This document shows, one piece after another, positions 7,669 through 13,472 of a stretch of DNA of 13,472 nucleotides (positions are counted from its first letter, which is position 1; every line of letters begins with the position of its first letter). Origin of the DNA: Oscillospiraceae bacterium (GTDB taxonomy: Bacteria; Bacillota; Clostridia; Oscillospirales; Ruminococcaceae). The stretch covers positions 1-13,472 of the forward strand of contig JAFUWP010000248.1 in assembly GCA_017483405.1 (NCBI GenBank), read 5' to 3'. Both the position numbers and the translations under genes were made by a program. A model generated the notes under the pieces. The model was not told the DNA's origin. It saw nothing but the letters and a program-made list of their open reading frames with translations, and did not search any database.

Positions 7669-8253
7669 TCATCTTCTTTTTCTCTGGATTCCCATGAAAA
7701 CCACGAAGATTCCAAGCAGAATCGCTCCCAGACATAATCCGCACTGAGATGCTCTTGTCTTTGTCGTGTCAATCACATAATAAGTAATTACATCTTCCGC
7801 TATCTCTGTTCCCTCGAAATATTCAATCAGAAAATTGTGCATATCCGGCGAAACGGTCTGTAAACAGCCCACAAGTTCAACAGGAACAAGCGATGTATTT
7901 TCATCATCAGAGAAAAAAGCATCTGTAAGCTGTTCCATTTCCTGAATTTTTTCTTTTTTGCTGATTTCAGCTGAAATGATAATCTCATTTTCAGTCAGAA
8001 GTGCATACTCCTGTGATTTGAACGGCAAAGGAATCAGGCCATTCAGATACTGCTGTGTTTCGGCATAGTTTCCAAGCGAACAGTAACAGGTATAATCAAC
8101 ATAGCTGTCTCTCGGAAGTTCCTGATTATTTTCAAAAATCTCGTTCAGATTGACAGTATTTCCTGTAAAAATATATTCCGCATCATGCACCAGCAAGATA
8201 CCGCCCATAATGCTCAGAAACAAGCCTAATATAATTGTAAAAACGGGTCGCAT
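7669..8253 (-). CDS. Small membrane protein with extracytoplasmic domain, function unknown
   Basis: A 194-residue protein that I do not recognise. One membrane segment lies near the N-terminus (~3-22, PVFTIILGLFLSIMGG) and one near the C-terminus (~172-190), followed by a basic MGIQRKRR tail. They flank a ~150-residue, moderately acidic domain that would lie outside the membrane if both ends are cytoplasmic. The domain has several Cys (CYC, one in VGCLQ) and no recognised catalytic motif. The start is ATG8253, preceded by AGGAGA with 7-nt spacing; an in-frame ATG at 8295 would overlap the upstream gene and lacks that site. Its start is 25 nt after the stop of the Nudix-HAD gene, and no promoter or terminator separates them, so they form an operon closed by the hairpin at 7632-7658. 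Confidence 0.8.
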   Translation of the reverse strand: MRPVFTIILGLFLSIMGGILLVHDAEYIFTGNTVNLNEIFENNQELPRDSYVDYTCYCSLGNYAETQQYLNGLIPLPFKSQEYALLTENEIIISAEISKKEKIQEMEQLTDAFFSDDENTSLVPVELVGCLQTVSPDMHNFLIEYFEGTEIAEDVITYYVIDTTKTRASQCGLCLGAILLGIFVVFMGIQRKRR

Positions 8254-8260
8254 GTTTTTT

Positions 8261-8266
8261 TCTCCT
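8261..8266 (-). promoter_or_regulatory. RBS deciding the start of the small membrane protein
   Basis: Minus-strand AGGAGA with 7-nt spacing to the ATG at 8253. It supports the shorter, 194-residue form over a start at 8295. Confidence 0.75.
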
Positions 8267-8278
8267 GTATCGTAGTTT

Positions 8279-9466
8279 TTATAGTATTTTTTCAAGAAAG
8301 GCTTTTGCTTCGGTCAGAGAGGGAAATTTTTTCCAGCTTAAAGCGACAGTTTCCTGATTTTCCGGCTGAATATCCGGAATATGAATCGGATAGGTCTTCG
8401 CTCTGTAGGCACTCCGGATGCCGTTGACGGAATCTTCAAACGTGATGCAGAATTCCGGCGCGATTCCCAGTGCATCACAGGCCTTCGAGAAAATTTCCGG
8501 ATGCGGCTTGCCATTCTGTACCATATCGCCTGTGATGACGGCATCGAAATATTGCAGCAATCCGGCTCTTTCGAGCTGTTTCCGGACGGTGACTTCTCTG
8601 GTGGAGCTTGCCAGTGCCAGTTTCACACCTTTTGCTTTCAGGAATTGCAGAATTTCTTCCGCACCTGCCTTGACAGGAAGATTCTGTTCAAGTGCTTCTT
8701 TGGTAAGTTTCCGTGCAGTATCCAGAAAATTCTGATAATCGAAATCTTTTCCGTAAGTCTTTTCAAAGAAAGCAATCGTACTGTCATGATTCAGGCCGAT
8801 GCAAGCCATTTTTGCCCTCTGCACATCCACAAATCCGACAATTTCCGCGGCTTTATCCCACGTTTCGGAGCAGACACGCTCCGTATCCAGAAGAAGACCA
8901 TCCATATCGAACAGCGCGCCCCGAATTTCCGCCGGACTGCCGAACGGGAAAATTCTTGTTCCAGGGAAATGCTTTTCATAGAGTTCAAACAGCACCCACT
9001 GAAACATATACGGAATCACCTGATGTGTGTGCAGAAGTTCTTCCCATTCAGGTTTAGTGACCCATTTTGCTTCGGCGACTTCTTCCGGCTGAAGTTTCAA
9101 TTCCAGATTTTCGGAATCAATCTGAGCAATCCAGTAATCATCCCAGATATTATAGTTCCGGAATGAGAAAATCGGCTCTGTATCGGTAAAATTCAGATGC
9201 AAGCCGAGTTCTTCTTCGGCTTCGCGCGTGACGGCAGAGCGGCTGTCATCTCCGGACTGGGCGATTCCTCCGAGAGAAATATCCCACATATCCGGCCAGC
9301 TTGCCTTATTTTTCACACGTTTCTGCACCAGAAACCGCCCCTGCTTATCGAACAGCAACAGATGAATCACAAGAATAAATTCATCATCTTTTCTGGGCTT
9401 TCCTCTCTGGACAGTTCTGCCTGTCAGATTCCGGTGAATGTCATAAATATCCTGATATTCCGGCAT
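8279..9466 (-). CDS. Nudix hydrolase-HAD phosphatase fusion protein
   Basis: A cytoplasmic two-domain enzyme (395 residues). The N-terminal Nudix domain (~1-165) resembles IPP-isomerase-like/YfcD-type Nudix proteins; its Nudix box at ~67-89 ends in REAEEELGL (Arg81, Glu82, Glu85, Glu86), but the first Glu of the consensus is Asp. The C-terminal domain (~180-395) is a HAD phosphatase of the beta-phosphoglucomutase-like subfamily: DMDG (Asp187 nucleophile, Asp189), ASST, GKPHP (Lys320) and FEDS (Glu344, Asp345). The HAD part could remove phosphate from a sugar phosphate or nucleotide and the Nudix part cleave a nucleoside-diphosphate derivative, suggesting linked steps or metabolite repair; no substrate can be read from the sequence. 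Start: ATG9466 with AGAGG at 9475-9479 (8-nt spacing); an in-frame TTG at 9472 is too close to that site. First gene of an operon with the small membrane protein. Confidence 0.93.
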   Translation of the reverse strand: MPEYQDIYDIHRNLTGRTVQRGKPRKDDEFILVIHLLLFDKQGRFLVQKRVKNKASWPDMWDISLGGIAQSGDDSRSAVTREAEEELGLHLNFTDTEPIFSFRNYNIWDDYWIAQIDSENLELKLQPEEVAEAKWVTKPEWEELLHTHQVIPYMFQWVLFELYEKHFPGTRIFPFGSPAEIRGALFDMDGLLLDTERVCSETWDKAAEIVGFVDVQRAKMACIGLNHDSTIAFFEKTYGKDFDYQNFLDTARKLTKEALEQNLPVKAGAEEILQFLKAKGVKLALASSTREVTVRKQLERAGLLQYFDAVITGDMVQNGKPHPEIFSKACDALGIAPEFCITFEDSVNGIRSAYRAKTYPIHIPDIQPENQETVALSWKKFPSLTEAKAFLEKIL

Positions 9467-9474
9467 TGTCAAAA

Positions 9475-9479
9475 CCTCT
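9475..9479 (-). promoter_or_regulatory. RBS deciding the Nudix-HAD start
   Basis: Minus-strand AGAGG lies 8 nt before ATG9466 but only 2 nt before the alternative TTG at 9472, so it favours the ATG. Confidence 0.65.
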
Positions 9480-9495
9480 TTTCTTAATTTTTTTA

Positions 9496-9524
9496 ATTAT
9501 AGAACTTTTTCGGCAAAAAGTCAA
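9496..9524 (-). promoter_or_regulatory. Near-consensus sigma-A promoter of the Nudix-HAD operon
   Basis: On the minus strand, TTGACT (9519-9524) and TATAAT (9496-9501) are separated by 17 nt. The predicted start of transcription is near 9489, giving a leader of about 23 nt. A 7-bp inverted repeat (ACTTTTT 9504-9510, AAAAAGT 9515-9521) fills the spacer and touches the -35 element. Confidence 0.87.
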
Positions 9525-9574
9525 GCATTCCCAGTCATTCTATAAAAAATTCATAGTTTTTTCAGAAAATCTTA

Positions 9575-9602
9575 TTGATTTCTGTTAAAATTCTGCTATA
9601 AT
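9575..9602 (+). promoter_or_regulatory. Promoter of the VWA-domain gene
   Basis: TTGATT (9575-9580), a 16-nt spacer and TATAAT (9597-9602), with TG one base upstream of the -10 element (extended -10). The predicted leader is about 30 nt. It is divergent from the Nudix-HAD promoter. Confidence 0.8.
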
Positions 9603-9640
9603 AAATAGTAATATTTTATCTCAAAAGGGAGGAATTTTAT

Positions 9641-10288
9641 ATGGCAGACAATAATCTGACCGAACTGGTATTTATTCTCGACCGGAGCGGCTCTATGCAC
9701 GGACTGGAAAAAGATACCATCGGCGGTTTCAACGGCATGATTGAAAAACAGAAAAAAGAAGAAGGCAAGGCCTTTGTTACGACAATTCTGTTCGATGACA
9801 AAATCGAAACGCTTCATGACCGTCTGGATTTACAGGAAATCAAGACACTGACTGATAAAGATTATACCGTCCGCGGAAGAACAGCACTTCTGGATGCAGT
9901 CGGCAGTACTATCAATCATATCAGCAATATTCATAAATATGCCCGTCCGGAAGATGTGCCGGCTCATACGATGTTCATCATCACAACGGACGGCATGGAA
10001 AATGCAAGCCGTGAATTCAATTATCAGAAAATCAAATCCATGATTGAAGAAAAAAAACAGCTCGGCTGGGAATTTGTCTTTATCGGCGCGAATATTGATG
10101 CCGTTACCGAAGGCGCAAAGCTTGGTATTTCGGCGGAACGCTCCGTTGATTATCTGGCTGACCGCGAAGGAACTGATGTTCTGTTTCAGGCAATGTCCGC
10201 CTCTGTTTCCGAAATGCGAAGCGGAAAGAAACTTTCCAACACATGGCGCAAATCTATTGATGCTGATAAGAAAAAACGCGGAAAATAA
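9641..10288 (+). CDS. VWA-domain protein (TerY/YegL-like), cytoplasmic
   Basis: A 215-residue protein made almost entirely of one von Willebrand factor A domain. The metal-ion-dependent adhesion site is complete: DRSGS (Asp14, Ser16, Ser18), Thr81 in RGRTALLDA, and Asp117 in TTDGMEN. There is no signal peptide or membrane segment, and the tail is basic (KKKRGK), so it is probably cytoplasmic. Such domains bind partners through a divalent metal; stand-alone bacterial ones are often linked to stress, metal or tellurium resistance or to AAA-ATPase/kinase partners, none of which is encoded nearby. The start is set by GGGAGG at 9627-9632 with 8-nt spacing. The gene appears monocistronic, with its own promoter and terminator. 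Domain assignment is firm, role unknown. Confidence 0.92.
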   Translation: MADNNLTELVFILDRSGSMHGLEKDTIGGFNGMIEKQKKEEGKAFVTTILFDDKIETLHDRLDLQEIKTLTDKDYTVRGRTALLDAVGSTINHISNIHKYARPEDVPAHTMFIITTDGMENASREFNYQKIKSMIEEKKQLGWEFVFIGANIDAVTEGAKLGISAERSVDYLADREGTDVLFQAMSASVSEMRSGKKLSNTWRKSIDADKKKRGK

Positions 10289-10296
10289 CAGAATTC

Positions 10297-10324
10297 CCCG
10301 TCTGTCCGGACGGGAGATTTTTTT
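10297..10324 (+). terminator. Rho-independent terminator of the VWA gene
   Basis: A 6-bp stem (CCCGTC 10297-10302 with GACGGG 10309-10314) with a 6-nt loop is followed by a T run at 10318-10324. The T run reaches the stop codon of the convergent LRR gene. Minus-strand termination looks weaker, since no U tract follows on that side. Confidence 0.85.
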
Positions 10325-10614
10325 CAGAGTTTCAGTTTTTTCTGCACTTGTTTTTCGATAGATTCTGCCGGAAACTTTTCATGTTTCCAGTTCATCAGCA
10401 GAATCTGCATTTCATGTTTCTGATTATTGAGCGCATAAGTGATAAATTCATCAATATTTTTCTTTGTGACATAGCCTGTATTCAGCAGATTCTGAACGGC
10501 TTCGGAATCCCGACTGTCAATCAGCAGTTTCATAGCTTTCTTGATGTTTCTCTTGACATAATTCTGATAAAGCTCCTGTTCCGGATGATACTGCATCATG
10601 AAAAAAGCAAGAAA
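10324..10614 (-). repeat. 3' segment of the tandem LRR duplication, downstream copy
   Basis: This segment aligns without gaps to 11516-11806 (constant offset of 1192 nt). By eye about 29 of ~280 positions differ, roughly 90% identity. It encodes most of the shared C-terminal helical domain, which is much more alike between the paralogs than their LRR parts. Confidence 0.85.
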
Positions 10615-11502
10615 AAGCTTGTAATTTCCTTTCTTGATTTGCTGAAAATAGTCCTCTCTAAATTCAGGATGATTCAGGAATCTCAGTACTGTATTTTCAT
10701 CTCTGTTACTTTCCCATTCTCCGAACGGCATGACAAATATCCCGTCAGAAAATTGTATATGCAGAATCACATCAGAGTCAAATGCTCTTTTCCACAGCCG
10801 TCTCACCTGCGGAAGCGTGACTTCTTTCAGAGCGCATTTTTCAAAAGCACCAATATCAATCCATAAATTGTCATTTGTTAAAATTTCCACTGTTTGCAGA
10901 TTTTTGCATCCGCTGAATACGAAACTGTTCAGACAGGTCACTTTTTCAGGAATTTTTACCGAATCAAGGCTTTCACATCCTGAAAATGCACCGCCTCCAA
11001 TGACTTCCAGACTGTCCGGAAATACAATTTCTTTCAGATTTTTACATCCCGAAAATGCCAGTCTTTCAATTTTTTGCAGAGTTTCCGGAAACTGAATCTT
11101 CTCCAGAGAAGAACAGTTTTTACAAAACTCCTGCGGGATTTCTGTCATATCAGACGGAAAAACTGCTTCTTTCAGATTTCTGCAATATTGCAGAACATGC
11201 CAGCTGAATTTTTTGGCACTGTCCGGAAAACGGATATATTCCAGATTGGAACATTCGGAAAAAGCGTACATCTCCACTTCTTTCAGACCATCCGGAATGA
11301 CAATTTCTTTCATACCGCATCTCTGAAACGAACAGTAGCCGATTTTTTTGATTCCCTCCGGCAGAATGATTTTTTCAATATCAGAACATTTTTCAAAAGC
11401 AAATGCCCCGATTTCCGTGATGCCCTCCGGAACGGTCACAATTTTTTCGCCGTTTTCCGGAAGATATTTTTTCAGGATATGCTTTTCAGTTTCAAATGCC
11501 AT
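10324..11502 (-). CDS. BspA-like leucine-rich-repeat protein (intact paralog)
   Basis: A 392-residue protein of the BspA-like LRR_5 family. Residues ~10-245 carry about nine or ten LRRs with the pattern IGxxAFxxCxxLxxIxxP and a period near 23 residues, as in IGAFAFEKC and IGYCSFQRC. The last ~110 residues form a predicted helical domain (MMQYHPEQELYQNY, MKLLIDSRDSEAVQNLLNTG, YALNNQKHEMQILL) that faintly resembles ankyrin-type helical pairs. No signal peptide or sorting motif is seen, so unlike secreted BspA it is probably cytoplasmic. The start at 11502 has GGAGG 7 nt upstream and the same N-terminal pattern as its neighbour (KKYLPENGEK); a longer in-frame start at 11574 would run back into the upstream gene. 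It begins 13 nt after the paralog's stop, so the two are co-transcribed. LRRs imply protein binding; the partner is unknown. Confidence 0.88.
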   Translation of the reverse strand: MAFETEKHILKKYLPENGEKIVTVPEGITEIGAFAFEKCSDIEKIILPEGIKKIGYCSFQRCGMKEIVIPDGLKEVEMYAFSECSNLEYIRFPDSAKKFSWHVLQYCRNLKEAVFPSDMTEIPQEFCKNCSSLEKIQFPETLQKIERLAFSGCKNLKEIVFPDSLEVIGGGAFSGCESLDSVKIPEKVTCLNSFVFSGCKNLQTVEILTNDNLWIDIGAFEKCALKEVTLPQVRRLWKRAFDSDVILHIQFSDGIFVMPFGEWESNRDENTVLRFLNHPEFREDYFQQIKKGNYKLFLAFFMMQYHPEQELYQNYVKRNIKKAMKLLIDSRDSEAVQNLLNTGYVTKKNIDEFITYALNNQKHEMQILLMNWKHEKFPAESIEKQVQKKLKL

Positions 11503-11509
11503 AACTGCT

Positions 11510-11514
11510 CCTCC
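11510..11514 (-). promoter_or_regulatory. RBS of the downstream LRR gene
   Basis: Minus-strand GGAGG with 7-nt spacing to ATG11502. It abuts the stop codon of the upstream LRR gene (11516-11518), an arrangement that suits translational coupling or reinitiation. Confidence 0.75.
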
Positions 11515-11515
11515 T

Positions 11516-11806
11516 TCAAAGCTTGAATTTTTTCTGCACCTGCTTTTCGACAGATTCTGCCGGAAACTTTTCATGTTTCCAGTTCATCAGCAGAATTTGC
11601 ATTTCATGCTTCTGATTATCGAGCGCATAAGTAATAAATTCATCAATATTTTTCTTTGTGACATAGCCCGTATTCAGCAGATTCTGAATAGCTTCGGAAT
11701 CCTGACTGTCAATCAGCAGTTTCATGATTTTCTTGATGCTTCTCCTGCCATAATTCTGATAGAATTCCAGTTCCGGATGATACTGCATCATGAAAGCCGC
11801 AAGCAG
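11516..11806 (-). repeat. 3' segment of the tandem LRR duplication, upstream copy
   Basis: Partner of 10324-10614 at a constant 1192-nt offset. A second conserved block links the 5' ends of the two genes (about 11429-11478 with 12670-12719), encoding the KKYLPENGEK start region. Confidence 0.85.
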
Positions 11807-12744
11807 AAATTTATAACTGCTTTTTTTCATCGCCTGAAAGATTTCTTCTCTGGATTCCAGTCTGTCCATACCTGATGTATAAACAGAATTATCACAGAGA
11901 AACGCAAGAAGAAATTCTTCATCCTGATGATTTTTCCAATCATTTACAGCAAAACGGATGGTGAAGATTCCTTCCGGCAGGCGGAAATGCAGAATTGTTC
12001 CGTCCGGAAAGGCATAATCCCATATCTGACTGACATTCTGCGGAAGTGTAACTTCTTTCAGCAGAGTGTGATAAAAACAGGCATGTCCAATACTGGAAAT
12101 TTTTTGCATCGGAATTCGATATCTTCCAGCTGACTGCACTGATAAAATGCACGAGTGCCGATACGGTTCACTTTTTCAGGGATTACTATCTTTCGGAAAG
12201 ATGCACAGCCCGCGAAAGCCAAATCATAAATAGATTCTAATTTTTCAGGCATTTTGAATTCTTTCAGATTTTTACAGCCGGAAAATGCTGATTTTCCAAT
12301 TCCAATGACAGAATCCGGAATGCTGACGGATTCTATTTTTTCGCATTCTCTCATAAATTCCTGCGGAACTGCTTTCATATCAGACAGCAGAATGGCTTCT
12401 TTCAGGCTGATGCATCCTGAAAGCGTGCTCCAGCTCAGAGAACAGCCCTTTTCCGGAAAGCGGATAGATTCCAGATTTTTGCAGTCTTTGAAAGCACCCT
12501 GTTCGATTTTCTTCACATTTTCCGGAATTGTGATTCTTCGGATACAGCTTCCGTTGAAACCCCAGTTATCGATTATTTTCAGGCTTTCCGGCAGAATGAC
12601 TTCTTCCAGTTCACCGTCTTCAAAAAAAAATTCACCGAACGCATGTTCTCCGATTTTGGTAATCACCTCCGGAACAGTCACTGTTTTTTCGCCGTTTTCC
12701 GGAAGATATTTCTTCAGAACAGTTCCTTTGATTTCAAAACCCAT
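11516..12744 (-). pseudogene. BspA-like LRR protein paralog split by a frameshift
   Basis: Two overlapping frames together make one LRR protein. The 5' frame (12744 to 12058, 228 residues) begins at an ATG with GGAGG 7 nt upstream and carries the N-terminal LRRs. The 3' frame (open from at least 12139 to 11516) carries the remaining LRRs and the C-terminal helical domain. Homology leaves the first frame after QLEDIEF and resumes in the second at ISSIGHACFYHT, exactly around a six-base homopolymer (T6 at 12100-12105 on +, A6 in the mRNA). Adding one A gives 409 residues and restores consecutive 23-residue repeats; the intact neighbour has 392. As read, the product is a truncated LRR protein with 15 out-of-frame residues and no C-terminal domain. 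It could be true loss of function, phase variation by slippage, or a sequencing error. Confidence 0.85.
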
Positions 12745-12777
12745 GAAACTCCCTCCTGTGATAATATATCTATATAC

Positions 12778-12809
12778 AAAAACAGCACAGCAGAAAACCG
12801 CTGTGCTGT
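12778..12809 (-). terminator. Rho-independent terminator after rplQ
   Basis: A perfect 10-bp stem (ACAGCACAGC 12782-12791 with GCTGTGCTGT 12800-12809), an 8-nt loop and a minus-strand T run. It closes the ribosomal-protein operon. Only 33 nt then remain before the LRR gene start, and no convincing -35/-10 pair was found there, although TATATT-like sequence is present; read-through may supply the LRR genes. Confidence 0.9.
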
Positions 12810-12827
12810 AAATTCTTGTTATCTCAA

Positions 12828-13172
12828 TCAGTCAACCAGCTTGATGATTGCCATTTCAGCAGCATCACCGCGGCGCGGGCCTGTCTTGATAATCTGTGTA
12901 TAACCGCCCTTGCGGTCAGCATATTTCGGAGAAATCTCGTCAAACAGCTTCTTCGCAACAGCTTCCTTCGTTACATAAGAATACACCTGTCTTTTGCTGT
13001 GCAGGTCTGTATTCTTACCCAGTGTAATCATCTTTTCAGCTACGCTGCGAACTTCCTTTGCTCTTGTGACTGTGGTTTCTACCTGACCGTTTTCCAGCAG
13101 GAAAGTTACCATTGCTCTGAGCATAGCAGTTCTGTGTGCAGTCGTTCTGCCCAGTTTTCTTGTACCCGGCAT
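12828..13172 (-). CDS. rplQ: 50S ribosomal protein L17
   Basis: A 114-residue protein matching bacterial L17 along its full length, beginning MPGTRKLGRTTAHRTAMLR and including the conserved stretch VETTVTRAKEVRS and the C-terminal GPRRGDAAEMAIIKL. It binds 23S rRNA in the large ribosomal subunit. The ATG at 13172 has AAAGGAG 11 nt upstream (spacing a little long). It lies 44 nt downstream of rpoA, the standard bacterial order at the end of the alpha operon, and is followed by a strong terminator. Confidence 0.98.
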   Translation of the reverse strand: MPGTRKLGRTTAHRTAMLRAMVTFLLENGQVETTVTRAKEVRSVAEKMITLGKNTDLHSKRQVYSYVTKEAVAKKLFDEISPKYADRKGGYTQIIKTGPRRGDAAEMAIIKLVD

Positions 13173-13216
13173 TAGTATTCAACTCCTTTGCGAATATTAA
13201 ATCATCTTGCGTTCTC

Positions 13217-13472
13217 TCAGTCTTCTTCGGAAGAAAGGTCAAATCCCAGAGACTGGAGTTTTTCCTTTACTTCATCAAAAGACTTCTTGCCGAGATTGCG
13301 CACTTTCATCATTTCTTCCTCGGACTTGTTAATCAAGTCATCTACCGTATTGATGCCGGCACGTTTCAGGCAATTGAAAGAACGTACCGACAAGTCAAGT
13401 TCCTCAATGGTCATCTCAAGGATTTTTTCCTTGCCCTTGTCGTCTTTCTCTACGAGAACTTCGGGAATGCAC
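13217..13472 (-). CDS. rpoA: RNA polymerase alpha subunit, C-terminal end (5'-partial)
   Basis: The last ~85 codons of the alpha subunit, running off the right edge. Before the internal Met at 13414 the frame continues with the typical hinge (IPEVLVEKDDKGKEKILEM), so that Met is not the start. The alpha-CTD is clear: IEELDLSVRSFNCLKRAGI, then NTVDDL and VRNLGKKSFDEVKEKL, including the residues that contact UP-element DNA and activators in this family. It ends with an acidic tail (SSEED), as in clostridial homologues. It sits immediately upstream of rplQ. Confidence 0.97.
   Translation of the reverse strand, partial: CIPEVLVEKDDKGKEKILEMTIEELDLSVRSFNCLKRAGINTVDDLINKSEEEMMKVRNLGKKSFDEVKEKLQSLGFDLSSEED

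Noticed and set aside
8381..9166. A 261-codon open frame on the + strand
   Set aside because: It is the reverse-strand shadow of the Nudix-HAD gene, in which the motifs of both domains are intact.
11503..11574. 24-residue N-terminal extension of the downstream LRR protein
   Set aside because: The extension would overlap the paralog's conserved C-terminal coding end, whereas ATG11502 has an excellent RBS and matches the paralog's start.
11516..12139. The 3' half of the upstream LRR gene as an independent gene
   Set aside because: Its first residues before ISSIG do not fit the LRR pattern, no good RBS precedes a start there, and one base restores continuity with the 5' frame.

Overview
The window looks like chromosome from an anaerobic, fibre-degrading Firmicute, most likely Ruminococcus or a close relative (Oscillospiraceae). 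This is an inference from three things: a secreted GH5 glucanase ending in a dockerin (cellulosome anchoring), a clostridial-type rpoA-rplQ pair, and cytoplasmic BspA-type leucine-rich-repeat proteins. Ribosome binding sites are mostly strong GGAGG-type, and two promoters match the sigma-A consensus almost perfectly.

Left part (1-5476, + strand): the end of an L,D-transpeptidase with a long acidic/proline-rich cytoplasmic N-terminus (open at the left edge) is closed by a hairpin terminator. Next comes a two-gene membrane operon: a 914-residue protein with roughly 28-30 membrane segments and a Q/N/Y-rich head, then a CPBP-family intramembrane protease 6 nt behind it. A 12-bp hairpin at 5485-5520 separates this operon from the convergent glucanase gene.

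Middle (5550-9466, - strand): the GH5 glucanase (signal peptide, GH5_4-like catalytic domain, unassigned beta-rich module, T/E linker, dockerin) has a consensus promoter (TTGACA-17-TATAAT) of its own. Upstream lies a second operon, a Nudix-HAD fusion protein followed by a small two-span membrane protein, also with a near-consensus promoter and its own terminator. A VWA-domain protein is transcribed divergently (9641-10288, +) from the shared 174-nt intergenic region.

Right part (10324-13472, - strand): rpoA (C-terminal end only) and rplQ, closed by a 10-bp hairpin terminator, then two tandem paralogous BspA-like LRR genes. The upstream paralog is interrupted by a single-base frameshift in a homopolymer; restoring one base gives a 409-residue protein and exact 23-residue LRR periodicity.

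No CRISPR array, transposase, phage gene, tRNA or rRNA was seen. The least-explained items are the frameshifted LRR paralog, the membrane giant/CPBP pair, the Nudix-HAD fusion, the unassigned module and the degenerate first dockerin loop of the glucanase. Nothing here proves a new multi-gene system.
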